Shown here: positions 1 to 11,081 of the stretch, piece by piece
Layout of the letters: each line of letters begins with the position of its first letter
Position numbering within the stretch: the first letter of the stretch is position 1
From: Cryptomeria japonica
Taxonomy: Eukaryota; Streptophyta; Pinopsida; Cupressales; Cupressaceae
Length of the DNA stretch: 64,000 nt
Direction of reading: 5' to 3'
Assembly: GCF_030272615.1 (NCBI RefSeq)
Contig: NC_081410.1
Span: 289,169,957-289,233,956 of the forward strand
The notes under the pieces: model-generated
Databases searched by the model: none
Told to the model about the DNA's origin: nothing
Seen by the model: the letters and a program-made list of their open reading frames with translations, nothing else
Position numbers and translations under genes: made by a program

Positions 1-317
1 TGAAATATTTTGTTGAATAGAGTCGCCACCTCAAATTTGAGGAAAAACTTGTTCCTAACTTATCTGATCTTCTGGAATCTCTCCTCTAGTAGAGTTTGAT
101 ACAACACACAAGAAACTCTAAATAGTCCTTCTATGACCACTCCCCAGCAGAGTCGCCAATCTATTGGTTGTGGGACTCGGATGGGGAACCCTCAACTAGT
201 TACTAATTCAATGATCTATCACCAGAGATTCTAGATTATATTTTACCAATATCTTCAATTTGACTCCCCAGTAGAATCTTAATAATTCCTCCCCAGCAGA
301 GTCGCCAATCTATTGGT
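1..317 (-). mobile_element. 5' internal end of a minus-strand LTR retrotransposon, with primer-binding-site-like repeats
   Basis: On the minus strand, positions 317-291 and 168-142 both read ..ATTGGCGACTCTGCTGGGG, which looks like a primer binding site: it begins TGG, as the complement of a tRNA 3' CCA would. A weaker relative (gactccccag) lies at 262-271 and another (gagtcgcca) near 21-29. In minus orientation the 5' LTR should lie to the right of 317 and the body of the element to the left, outside the window. No coding sequence is visible. The lineage is undetermined; this PBS type occurs in Gypsy elements of plants. The LTR boundary was not established. Confidence 0.5.
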
Positions 318-2454
318 GCCCAAAACTACAGATTGGAAAACCCAAAGACTTGCCAAATCTTTAGGAAATCCAATCAGCCTTGGCCAATGAACAGGGATGG
401 TCGAAGACCAAACCCCTCTACACTTCAGGCTCCACAAGACCTAGGCAGGTGTACCCTTCCCTCTAAAGCACAAAAGAGTTATTTAAATGTGGATTTAAGC
501 CTCTAAGCAAGTTTACACAACTTGCAAATTAGTGTTCTGCAACTATGCTATATCATGTGCTTTAGCTGAATACTTTAAAAACTGAAAAATGAATATGAAT
601 AAAAGTGTATGTTAAAGATATTGTATATTGAAAATGAAATACTTTCAGGACTTGAATGAAATCTGCAAGGATTAGTTCAAATAGGATATGGAAGAATGTT
701 TCTCTGTAAGGACCTTATGCATACAAATCAAAATCTCATAAATGAATAACATACCAGTGCCTCTATCCAAGAATATACATGATACTTTGTGGACAAACAA
801 TTTGATCAGACTCTTGAGACAGTTTTAAGGTAACTTGTAAACACAAGACAATCAATACAGAGGTTCCATTAAGTGTTATAAGAACATGAAGAAGCCAATC
901 TTATATTCAATTATAACAGCTTATGGTGGCACACTGTATTAAACCCTTTATCAGATTTATCAAGAGGACAAAATGAAATTCATCAACACAAAAGTATACA
1001 CGAATTCTGGAATTGAAACAATGAATCTTGTATATTAATTTCTGGAGAATGAATGCATACAATAGCTACACTTACAGATACTCCATTACACAACGATTGC
1101 TTAAAATGATACTTCCATTCCTACAGACTTCTCCAATACAGACATCCCATAGCCCTTACTGGCAGCCTGATAGATTGTGAATTGTTCTGGATCCTCTTTT
1201 TTTTTAATTGAAAAAGACTCCCTATAAATATCTGATCCAAAAGACATATGTGAAAGGACACACCCTTTCGCATACAGGAGGGAGTTACAGATAGTTGTTT
1301 TCCCAAAGGACACACCCTTTGGTTTATAGAGATAATTACATTTGAATCCCTAGAATACACAATAAATAAAGCTTTAATAATATATCCTTTATCCTTCGCT
1401 TTGATAATACTTCCCGTAAATATTCAATATCTCTTGCACATAAAATAAACCAATCAAATCCCTTATTAATTAAAGATTAAATATATTCCACTTTAGATTA
1501 GGCAATAATCATTTTACCCTATGTAAAATACTTATTTACAATAATTCACTTAAATCAAAGTATTAAACGCTTGTAAATATTTATTCCAATAATAGTTTTT
1601 ATTAAATAACATAAGGTAAAAGAAAATACTTCCCTTCCGATAATGTTACAATACTTTCTCACCTTTTGGTAATCTTTAATTTGGGTGGGAAATATTATAT
1701 CATATGAAATAACCTTTGCAAAAAGCAATCAAGCATTAAATGACCCACCTTAATGAATATGTTCAAATTATTTACCTAGGGTGAAAATAATATTAAGAGA
1801 ATATAAAATGACATAGTAATATATCAAACCCTATTTAGGTCATCCAATACCACATATATTTTCCCTTTTGATAAAAAATATTACAATTATAATTTCTTAA
1901 AAGGCAAAAAGAAAATACTACTTGCATAAGTATATCAAGATGCTATAAATATCAAAATGCATTTCGCAAGTAATAATTAGAAATATTATATCACAAATAA
2001 ATGTCAAAATGTAATCTTGGATGAAGAATACTCCCTTTTGATGTTTGCCCAAGAATTTTAGCTTTCTTCACATAAAACAACATTGTAATAAATATTTATC
2101 CTTTAATTAATCTCTTAATAAATAAAATTCACCCTAAAGTATTTAATTTAGTGATTAAGGGCAAAAATAATTTACAAGAGAGTAAAAAAAGGTAATAACA
2201 ATATCAAAATTCAATTTTCTTCATTAGTACATTTGACACCTTTTTAACATATTTTTCAAAATAAGATCCATTTATATGAAATAACATTTTACCCTAATAT
2301 GTATTTTACCAATTGTTTAGGGTAAAAATAATTTATTGAAATCACATATTTCGAAATGTATTTCCGTATTTCAAGATTACTTTAATAAATTAAAATCTTG
2401 TGGGAATATTTGCAAATTATTATCCATGGTAATTTACCCTAACAAACATTTCAA
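318..2454. other. AT-rich non-coding stretch, possibly the LTR of the element at the left edge
   Basis: No supportable gene. The sequence is A/T-rich with short open frames only. A 16-bp direct repeat (aaaggacacacccttt) occurs at 1253-1268 and 1305-1320. Position next to the minus-strand PBS-like motifs suggests that part of it is the 5' LTR, but no second LTR copy is in the window to delimit it. Confidence 0.4.
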
Positions 2455-2560
2455 GTAATGCAATAGAGCAATTGGTAAAAGGGGAGGGTAGGTATGGGTA
2501 GTTAGGAAGGTCGGGTTGAGAGGTTGAGTGTTCAACTCCCTCTCCCTGCCCTTTTGTAAA
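2455..2560 (+). mobile_element. SINE-like, tRNA-derived unit
   Basis: Positions 2464-2475 (tagagcaattgg) resemble a pol III A box, as in tRNA TAGC..A.TTGG. Positions 2529-2539 (tgttcaactcc) resemble a B box, GGTTCRANTCC. The two are about 65 bp apart, a spacing seen in plant SINEs. The body between them is G-rich and unlike its AT-rich surroundings, and it ends in a pyrimidine run followed by an A/T tail near 2550-2575. No convincing target-site duplication was identified. It could be a chance match of degenerate boxes. Confidence 0.45.
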
Positions 2561-2879
2561 AATATATTTTATTTTTAAATCATTTATATGCAAAATATAA
2601 TCACATTGCAAAAAATATTCTTGGGTAAGATATACTCCCTGTAGAATAATTTTTTGAATATCCAACCTGAGCAATCTGGTTATCAATTACCAAGTTTTTT
2701 CCTGTAATTTTAGGTTCCACCAAAACACTTGCTTTATAATGTCATTTTCTTCAACTACCATAAAAAATGCCTATCAGTTACGTGAAAACTTAACTCATCT
2801 GCGAGTAAAGAAGCATTTCATTTTCTTACCATCAACCAAGGGTAAATTGGCATGATTTTTAATTAGTTGCTATATCCCC
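2561..2879. other. Non-coding, unassigned
   Basis: AT-rich sequence without a supportable gene. It may include the decayed downstream end of the minus-strand copia fragment, but no 3' LTR copy (a match to 4383-3980) is visible here. Confidence 0.3.
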
Positions 2880-2999
2880 CAAAAGATTTCTTTTCAGTTA
2901 GATGAAGAATCTCCTGCCGATGGAGTGATACTTTGTTCTATCGGTGAAGGAATAGCCTCATCAACATTCTGATCTGTCTTTCTAATCCATTATTTTGAA

Positions 3000-3935
3000 A
3001 ATTCTTTCTTTACTTCATCAACCTTCTCTTTACCTTTCAAGGTTGGTCCTTTGTTATTTGCTGGTGATGCCTTCTACAATTTTTTGCAATATGTTCAATC
3101 TTGTTACAAGCATAACAAGTCACATTATTTTTCTGAATAGCTTTTCCATATCCTATGCCGGCATGCATTCAGCATTGATTAGATAAGTGTCCAAATCTTC
3201 CACAAACATAATATCTTACATTCATTCTGCAATTTTTTTGAATTATGACCGATGGGAGCATTTCCCATTAAATTTTTAGGCATTAGGTTGTCTTACCAGT
3301 TTACTATGATCATGATTGTTTCCAGTACCAGAGATTTCACCAACTTCAAAGCCAAGTCCATTAGTATCTCCATTAGGTTTCTGATTTTTTAGCATATCAT
3401 CAAGTTCTTCTGAACTTTTCTTGAATTTCTCTTTATGTTGATTTGCAGTAGCGAATTCATTTTCCAAGAAATCCTTCTGTCTCATGAGTTCAATTTTATC
3501 ATGTTCCAAGTGAATCAGATTTGTCTTCAACATATCATTTTCATGACTGAGTCTTAGATTTTTATTTCCAGCATCATTGATTCTCCTAGCCAAGTCATCT
3601 TCATTTTTCTTTATGTCTTCAATGTCTTTATAGAATCTCATAGTCATATCTTGCATCTCATTCCTCAAGGTCATGTTTTCTTGCTTCATCTTGCTTACAA
3701 GATCATTAAGAGTTTCCTTTTCATCATCATCAATCTGTATCTTCTCATGGAGTTCTCTTCTTTTGTTTCTAGCAAAAGTTAGATTCTCCTGAAGTCCTTG
3801 AATTATTTCATGTGCAACCTTTAGATCATCTTCAAGTTTGATATTCTTCAACTTTTCTGCATCATAATCTGTAAGAGCTGTTTCCAATTGCTTTCTTAGG
3901 TTATCCATCTGTACTAGTGTCAAAATCTCCCTCAA
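3000..3935 (-). pseudogene. Gag-like coiled-coil protein with two zinc knuckles (broken)
   Basis: The open part (3935-3276, 219 residues) is almost entirely heptad-like and rich in K, E, D, N and L, with short stretches such as QENLTFARNKRRELHEK and MRFYKDIEDIKKNEDDLARR. Downstream, in a shifted frame, come two retroviral-type knuckles. One is YYVCGRFGHLSNQC at 3213-3172, whose first Cys is replaced by Tyr. The other is CYACNKIEHIAKNC at 3117-3076, an intact CX2CX4HX4C. This is nucleocapsid-type Gag architecture. The UBN2/Retrotran_gag capsid domain expected ahead of the knuckles (as in the copia gag at 20069) is not present: the reading frame starts about 30 bp after the PBS-like motif. No polymerase follows. 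The product was probably a structural RNA-binding protein of a non-autonomous element. Confidence 0.6.
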
Positions 3936-3979
3936 GCTGTTAGGATTTTGAAAAAAGAGGACTAGGATCTAATACCAAT

Positions 3980-4383
3980 TGTACTACTTTAGTTCAGCAT
4001 CTTCTATGCCAGGTTCAATACCGGTTTAAGCTCATACAATAACCATAAACCTTACTCCAAAATCTGCCTTAATATTTGCATGTTACTTCTACAATATGTC
4101 CACACCTATAAATGATCTACAAGATCTCATACTTATATATGAGTCTTATTACAATATGCCTTGTCGGCTTACAAAAAGGTATTACAAATAAATACAATAT
4201 GCAATAAACAAAATCCAGTTGGCCAAGGCATCGGTAATCATCTTTGCCACTGCCGATGAACTATTTACTGATGTAGAGTCTACCGGTGTTGGTGCCTGCC
4301 AGTGCCATAGGATTGCAAGGTTGCCATCAATGACAATACCTTCAATCACCTACAATTTCTCATTGGAGTGTACAATGCCAACA
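3980..4383 (-). repeat. 5' LTR (404 bp) of the short copia fragment
   Basis: On the minus strand it begins TGTTGGCATTGTACAC at 4383 and ends AGTAGTACA at 3980, directly before the PBS. Other copia LTRs in this window share the TGTT.GCATT start. A TATATAAGT box (plus 4131-4139) lies about 150 bp from the 3' end, as expected for an LTR promoter. The right flank is cttgg (4384-4388). The other side of a target-site duplication cannot be tested because the 3' LTR is missing. Confidence 0.6.
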
Positions 4384-4913
4384 CTTGGTATAATGTTTGC
4401 AACCCTTTTTTTGACGAAAACGTTAGAAACATGAATGTCCATCTGAGGTGTGAAAGTGAGATGAGAACAACTTTGACTTTTTGGGTGCCCACTTGTATAG
4501 AATGCTACATCCTTATCAAGAACTTGAAACAATTGCATAAAAAGTAGACGAAAAATACATTTTGTGTTTCTCACACGTTCCATGTGAAAAACACAATGTG
4601 CATCTCACACAATAATGGAAGAGTACAACGTTATTCAACAATGCAAGAACAGACTGATATTTGAACAATAAAATAAGAGTACACTGATACTTAAATAAAT
4701 AATATAGTGATATCCAACAATATGTGAAACAAATGTTCATATTTATAACCAAAGTAATCAAACATACTAACTAAACAAATTTTTCAACTGAAGTAAGCAG
4801 ATGGTGTCCAAAAATGTCCAACCAAGCAATAAAATAGTGTTTAGAAATCTCAAATCAAGAATTAAGAGAGGGCTACATAATAAAATAATATATTCATCAT
4901 CTCATCTGTTGTC
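4384..4913. other. Non-coding, unassigned
   Basis: No supportable gene; short reading frames on the minus strand here have no recognisable domain. Confidence 0.4.
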
Positions 4914-6060
4914 TAGTTTGTACAACAAAGGAAACACCTTCATATAATCTACTTCTTTTCCTAGGGTTAATATGTATCTTGGGAGGCATGATACTAAGGG
5001 ATCAAAGCCTTGCACTTGACCAACTTGCAATAGTCGCCTGCTTCATGGGCACTTTCTTCATCTTCACATAGTGGATGTCATCATCTTGCATGAACCGACA
5101 AATAATATAGATGAGTAGCTTCAATACAATAGGAACTTGCACAATGAATATGCTGGTAATGTATGAGATGTACCATAGGATTCTTTTCCAGCATCTTGGT
5201 GATCAAGGGGCGTTGATCCTACAATAATCCATAGAGAAAATAGATGAGGCATCGATACAACAAGAACTTGGACAATAAATATGTTGTTACAGTGGATATA
5301 AAGGAAAGAATAAGACGTACCACAGGTTGGTCCACAAGCAATTTCATTTTGTTGGTAATTAGGAAGTGTTTATCCTGCACGAAACCATATACAAAACATA
5401 TAAGTTGTGCCATTACAATAAGGCTTACAATAACATCTTGCAAAATAAATATGTTTATATAGTGGATAAAAAGGAAAGTATGAGACATAACATAGGAACC
5501 TCCATAGGCTATTTCTTTATGGTGGGGTCGACCGGGGTATCCATCTCATCATCAATGGTGAGGTGTGCAAGAAATAATAGACACTACATATGAGTTGTGG
5601 CATCATAATAGGAACTTTCCCAATGCATATGCCAACACAAAGGATGTAAAGGAAATTGTGACACAAACCTCTTGAAAAGAATTTTGGCCATCATTAATTT
5701 GTGCCAAAGAGATGGGTCAGGCCAAGTCTGAGATGTTCCATATCTCAAATGAATCCAACTAATTTCTCAAGACATCTGAGAATGGATGTTGATAAGTCAG
5801 TTTGACATCTACATCAAAGACCTCAACAAAATGGACTTTCATAGTACCAGTTGGGAGTGGAATATTGTGGCAAACTGCACCACTTCCCATGGTAGCAACC
5901 CTGCCTTTTCCAACCAGCACTCACTTCAATCGAAGCTCAACATGATCCCTGATAGAATAAGTGTCGCCTTCATCATGTTCACTATTTTCATCCAGAGCAC
6001 AATGCTAAGGTACTCTATGGACTGCTTCAGAGGTTCTCTGTTACAAAGTTAGGAATGTTG
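4914..6060 (-). pseudogene. Exon-like fragments of a minus-strand, possibly CACTA-like (transposon) gene
   Basis: Several minus-strand blocks look like exons bounded by GT and AG. The upstream block (about 6040-5680) reads with a few stops and contains VGKGRVATMGSGAVCHNIP and, further on, LPTGTMKVHFVEVFDVDV. This resembles the plant-specific domain near the C-terminus of CACTA (Ptta/En/Spm)-related proteins (Pfam DUF8039-like), a resemblance judged by eye. Short downstream exons at 5374-5321 and 5218-5174 encode related peptides (DKHFLITNKMKLLV.. and DQRPLITKMLEKNPM), each preceded by a CAG or TAG acceptor and followed by GTACGT or GTACAT. A last exon from 5084 reads DDDIHYVKMKKVPMKQAT and then meets a stop. 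In-frame stops show that it is decayed. It could be the 3' half of the gene at 43905-46830. Confidence 0.35.
5174..5374 (-). repeat. Duplicated short exon-intron unit
   Basis: The 45-bp exon at 5218-5174 and the 54-bp exon at 5374-5321 (minus strand) encode aligned peptides sharing the pattern D-x-x-x-L-I-T-x-x-M. A more diverged third block lies near 5544-5494. The intron parts share words such as aataaatatgtt and gtggata.aaaggaaag across copies at about 5270-5308 and 5445-5480. The repeat is diverged and its exact period is uncertain. Confidence 0.4.
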
Positions 6061-7243
6061 TTGTTAGTTATGGTGCATAACCAATGCTGGGGATATTGTG
6101 ATTGAAGACAATCCAGATTTTGTTGTTGTCATTGATTACACAAAATAATGGTTCTACACATACAAAAGGAGATTGAAGATGTTAGCCTTGCATATGCAAG
6201 GCTCAAAGTGTCATGCCCAACTTTTGGGCACAAAAACGGAACAACAAATTTTTTTTTTGCATCATGAACTCGCAACATATCCTACAATTATAATAACTTT
6301 ATTAGAGTTTTGTCTTATCTAGTGTGAAAATAAAATTGTTTACTAAGGTTGGATTAATTCACCAACTCGAACGAGCGACTTTATTTGATGGGGGATTAAT
6401 CAGTGTCACAGATTAGTTAGCTAGCTCAATTACCTTAACTAAGTTGTCGTAAATAGAAATGAGGGATAAATGGGATATCTCAATGTATTAAATCATTTCC
6501 GACCATAAAATGATAATGTTATAAAGTAATTGATGCACGCGTGAATTCATTATTAAATCCAACCGATAGGGGTTCAAATTACTATAATGTCATTTGCCCA
6601 CTAAAACCGACAATAAGCTAAAACCAATTCTAATTTTCCCTAAACCCTTAATTTTGACAATTTAATTTTCGATCCGTCCAAAAATCGGTCTCAAGGGCTT
6701 AAGGTTCATAAATTTACAAATTCCTCCTTTTGAATTTCCCATTTACATTATATCCTATTGTCCACAATTAAATTGAGGAAAATCTATTGACTAATTAAAT
6801 AAATTAATTTGATTTAGGGTATAGTTTATCCAACTATATTAATTCTTCATTTTTAAACCCCTGGAATTAGCTATATTAAAATTTAAATTTTCTAAAGAAT
6901 AAAAACATATGATAATTCAATTATAAAAATAACCCTATTTATTAATTAAAACTAAACTCTAAAACTTCCAATCTAAATCTCCCATATATATATATATATA
7001 TAAAATTCTTAAAATGCTAACCCTAACCCGAAATTGGGTTAGGGTTGCATTTCTATATATTCCCACTTTGTTTTATTTTCTTATTATTTTATACCCTAAC
7101 TTGAAATGGGTTAGGGTTTATTATATTACTATTTTTTTTGTATGTGTTTAGTGTGTGATTGTAAGTACGACGGATTAGGGCACGGCGGAGGGATTGGCGA
7201 AGAGGGAAGGGCAGAGAGATTGGCACGGGGTTCTCCCGGGCGC
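6061..7243. other. Non-coding AT-rich sequence with a TA microsatellite
   Basis: No supportable gene. There is a (TA)n run at 6985-7002 and two copies of a ~15-bp motif around 'gggttagggtt' near 7038-7050 and 7108-7120. Base composition shifts abruptly to GC-rich after about 7165. Confidence 0.4.
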
Positions 7244-7481
7244 TGCTGTGCTTACACACAGTGGCGGCAGCGCCGTCCACTGTGTGCACACATAGTGGCG
7301 GACGACATAACCGCCGCCCATTGTGTATACACACAGTGGCGGGCGCCGCTCACTGTGCGTAGCACAGCGGCGGCCGCGTCCGCTCCACTATGTTACACAC
7401 AGTGTGGTTCCCTTTGGCACCGCCCACTATGTATAGCACAGTGGCTCGGTCGTGAGCCGTCCACTGCGTTACACACAGTGG
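7244..7481. repeat. GC-rich tandem array of ~37-bp hairpin-forming units
   Basis: Six good dyad-symmetric copies of the pattern CCACTGTGT-N-ACACAGTGG lie at 7277-7298, 7317-7339, 7350-7370, 7385-7405, 7423-7444 and 7461-7481, with a weaker one near 7244-7265. Start-to-start spacing is 33-40 bp. Each unit can fold into a short stem of about 8-9 bp, and the linkers are rich in GCCGC/CGGCGG. The block is an island in very AT-rich DNA and is followed by (TA)n tracts. Short reading frames over it appear to be by-products of the base composition. Its function is unknown. Confidence 0.65.
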
Positions 7482-7559
7482 CCCATGGCTCAGTGCCCGC
7501 GATTTCCTACATTTTTTTTTAAAATGTTTTAAATATTTCGTTCTCTTTTTTTGTAAAGT

Positions 7560-7566
7560 ATACATT

Positions 7567-7605
<39 letters not shown>

Positions 7606-8000
7606 GTGTGTGTGTATTTTTTTTATATATACATATATAAATATATTTCCATATATATATATATATATATATATTCACTGTTATGACCAGAATACATACA
7701 TATACCCCCTTTTTTTTAAGGGTATCCATTGAGTATGATTCAGATGCAGGGGTATATATATATATATATGCCTGATAGGGTTAGGAAGTTTGTTTGAGTT
7801 ATTTTTAACACAGCAGCAAGCAATCTTTTATATTTTTTTTTTTGTTGTAACAGGAATACACAAGGACAAAATATGTTTCTTTTTTTTTGTTGTTGCAGGG
7901 ATATACACATAAGGAAATTTATATATATTTATATATATATAGGTATATATATTTTTCAATATATATACTTATATATTTATAGATATATATATATATATAT
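7560..8000. repeat. TA-rich microsatellite cluster
   Basis: Runs of (TA)n, some interrupted, occur at about 7567-7615 (ending in a short TG run), 7651-7674, 7752-7770 and 7920-8002. T-homopolymers lie between them (for example near 7835 and 7880). Confidence 0.8.
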
Positions 8001-11000
8001 AATTAAATGTTAAGACAATAGGGTTGGGAGCCCTTATTTTGCTTTGAAGTTCTAACATCTAAGCATATAGGCCTTGGTCTATTAACATCAATAACCAGGT
8101 TCATATATATTTATATTTTTCTGTTTCACAACTTGCAGGAGTGGGTTAAAAACTAGCACATTCACTAATTTTGGATTCCCATTTTCTAGGTGTAATTTAT
8201 CCTAATATACAACATTCACTAATATATCTTTCTTTTTACAATAGCTATGCAACATGCATTCTACAACAATGAGTAAATACTAGATCTTTTTTTTTTGCTA
8301 TGCCTAAACAGAGTTCAAAGCAATAAAACAACAGTAATTGAACTATGCAAGTAAATATTGAAACCTAATGCATTCCTTTCTTTTTTCTCTTTTATTTTAT
8401 ATGCAGAAATAAACAAGATAACAGAATTCCTTCTGAGACAGAATTTTGATATAGTATACAACAACATAATAGGTTTTAGAATTTAAATAAAATTTACTTT
8501 GCTTACAGAATATTTAATTACAATGGCCCATACTTAAAATGGGTGTAATAATCCAACCATTCTCTCATACTTAATGATGAGGACTTGAATAAAGGAACAC
8601 ATTTCCTCAAACTAAAATAAAAGAAAACATCTTAAAACTCCTTCTAATATTTTCTTGGAAAAACACATGGTATCATTTCTTTTTTTTGCTTTTCTGTATC
8701 TGAGTAAAATCTGCAACCAAACAAATCTGCAACTCCTAGATTTTTTTCCTAGCAACCTGCATATAAAACTTTAGGACTGTGACCAGGGGATGCTCACCTC
8801 CCAGCCTAGGCTTACCAGAAGCCACCCCCGAGCTAGGAGAATCAAGACCTAGACGGGGTTACAACCAAGCAATACAACAAGCAAAAGGGGAAGAAAATAT
8901 CACAACAGAGACACCCTTTCCCAAGCTGAAAACTCCATCACAAAATGTGATGCCTTATTAGGGTGGAAGTGGACCAAGTACCCTAGGGGAGAAATCTGCT
9001 AAATAGAACTTACAGCCAACTCATGGCACCCATGAAAGCATAACCAAAAAAATCATTCTTAATCCTTGCACCCTTATGACCCCCAAAAAGGCAAGCATGC
9101 CATATTTGCTTCCCCCTTATGACCCCCAAGTGAAATAACACAAAAGAAAGTAGCAAGGGTCTCATGGACAGACCCTTGAGATCACTCTCAAAATGAGAGC
9201 CTCTCACCCTAAGGGCTGTCAAGCTCCTTCCACCCCCAAGACCAATCTTTCCTCCCAAGGAAAGGATGGTCTTGAACACTCCCAAAACACAACATTACAT
9301 AAAATAGAAATAAACAAGAACACATAAATTTTACAATACAACACAAATAAAGAGTTACAGCAATTTCCATTCCAACATTCTATAACAATTTTACATTTAC
9401 ATAAGAGGGGAAAAATAACACCAACCTTGACCTGCCAAAGGAAATCTAAGGGAAAGCTTGATGAAGAGCTGCCCAATCCTCTAATTCTTTTCTGCAATTC
9501 CTTTGCCCCCAAATCTGCTATCCTAAGACTGATTTTCCTCCAAAATTTTCCAAAAATCTCCAAGGATGGAGAGTGGGTGATTAGCTCACTAAGCTTCCAT
9601 TCTTAGCCTAAGAAGGCCTCTCTCACTCCTTCCAACCTCTTGGATAGAGTGAGGGATCCCTCATTGGGTTGGTCTTCCCTAGGTCTTACACACTCCCTAA
9701 CCTAGGTACCTAGAGAAGGAAAATGGAATGGGGAAGAGGGATTACTCCCTTCAAGAAGGTTATCCTACCAAGGAGGGCACTCCTATAGATGGAATTCGTC
9801 CATCTTGGGAAAACCACTTTTTTGGGTGGTTAAACAAGTGCTAAGGGAAAGACACATTGCCAATTTTGGCCTTCACCCATAGGTACCCCATGAGGCCTAA
9901 TAGGAATGCTCTAAAATTGACTCTAGGAGTTGATTTGACCCTCAGAAAGTCCACCTGAAGTTAACCTACAGGTCAACTCTGAGTTGACCCTCCTTGTGGC
10001 TCACTAACCTAGATTTCTTGGTTCCTTCAAGGATAAGTAGGAGATATAACAATTAACAAAAAATAAAACTCTCCAAAAGGTGACATGACAAATTGCCAAC
10101 ACAACATACTACATAGGTGTCAAGTGACACTACAACATAATTCCACATCACAATTACATACATGGCAATTGTCTCTTAAATGATTTAAATAATTCAATAA
10201 ATACAATTAACACTCATGCAACATTTTACATTTATGAATAGAATACAATACATACGTGGTGTTGTCTCTCCAAATAGACAACCCCCTGGTTTTACTAACG
10301 CACATAGGCCTAGGCTCGATTCTCCATAATATTTCCATGGTCACATGGATAATTTCCTGCACATCTCAATTTAAACATTAGTACTTCCCAATAGCCTCAT
10401 ATAATATAAAACACAAAATTAGAATACAATACATTCATTTGCAAAGACTTGTCATTATAACATACGATTTGTCACAAATCAAAGCAATTCATCATAATCC
10501 TCAAAATTTTGATCCATTTACAAGATATGCAAACATATTTCTAGCATTATAACAAATCCTAAAATTCAGATAATAACATACATCATCACAATATTACCCT
10601 AATCTGGAATCATATAATATTCTATAATCCACAAGGCATAGAAATGGAGCATCAAATATATATCAATATTACCAAAAATCGTGGGATCATAAAAAGTTCT
10701 ATATCCATAGTGTGTCAAAACTAGCATCCAAAATAGTTCTAACATGAAAATAACTAAAGAGATAGGATAGGTCGGGGTAGGGCCTCACACAAAGAAATTA
10801 ATCATCAATGACTCAAAGATACAGATCCACAATCATCAAAGACTAACAAAATGTTGGGAAAAGACACAGGCAAGTAGCACACATATAAAAACATTGCCCA
10901 TACAAATGTAAAACTTAAGGCATTCAATAAGTTTTCCAAAGACATACGATAATGAATACATAAAAACATTGCATGTACATATGCAAAACTAAATGCACAC

Positions 11001-11081
11001 ATGCATTTCAAATGACACCTAAATATTTGAGGTGCAGTTGACTTATAATTAACAAAATTACTCAAGAGTAGAGAATGTGGG
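8001..11081. other. Non-coding or unrecognised sequence left of the nested retrotransposons
   Basis: No gene or domain could be supported. Open frames around 8779-8961 and 9010-9563 have no recognisable motif. A pair of similar ~38-bp segments containing ATAAAAACATTGC occurs near 10885 and 10961. The stretch ends in gtggg (11077-11081), which matches 4 of 5 bases of atggg at 43775-43779 and is the likely target-site duplication of the outer element. Confidence 0.4.

Larger units (their letters stand above)
2880..4383 (-). mobile_element. Truncated short Ty1/copia-type element with preserved 5' LTR
   Basis: Reading on the minus strand, the order is a 404-bp LTR (4383-3980), a primer binding site ATTGGTATTAGATCC just inside it, a coiled-coil ORF (3935-3276) and two CCHC zinc knuckles (3213-3172 and 3117-3076). 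Protease, integrase and RT are absent, and no 3' LTR is seen, so the element is truncated or non-autonomous. The PBS matches that of the large copia at 20022 (ttggtatcagagc) at most positions, supporting Ty1/copia affiliation. Confidence 0.65.

Noticed and set aside
7142-7522. 126-residue plus-strand open frame in the GC-rich island
   Set aside because: It follows the hairpin repeats (repeated CAYTQWR-like peptides). The opposite strand is equally open, so base composition and repeats explain it.
9010-9563. Overlapping minus-strand open frames of 91 and 114 residues
   Set aside because: No domain, repeat or family pattern; lengths are compatible with chance in this sequence.
10290-10330. B-box-like 'ggctcgattctcc' suggesting another SINE
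   Set aside because: No A box at a suitable distance and no tail; the match is short and imperfect.
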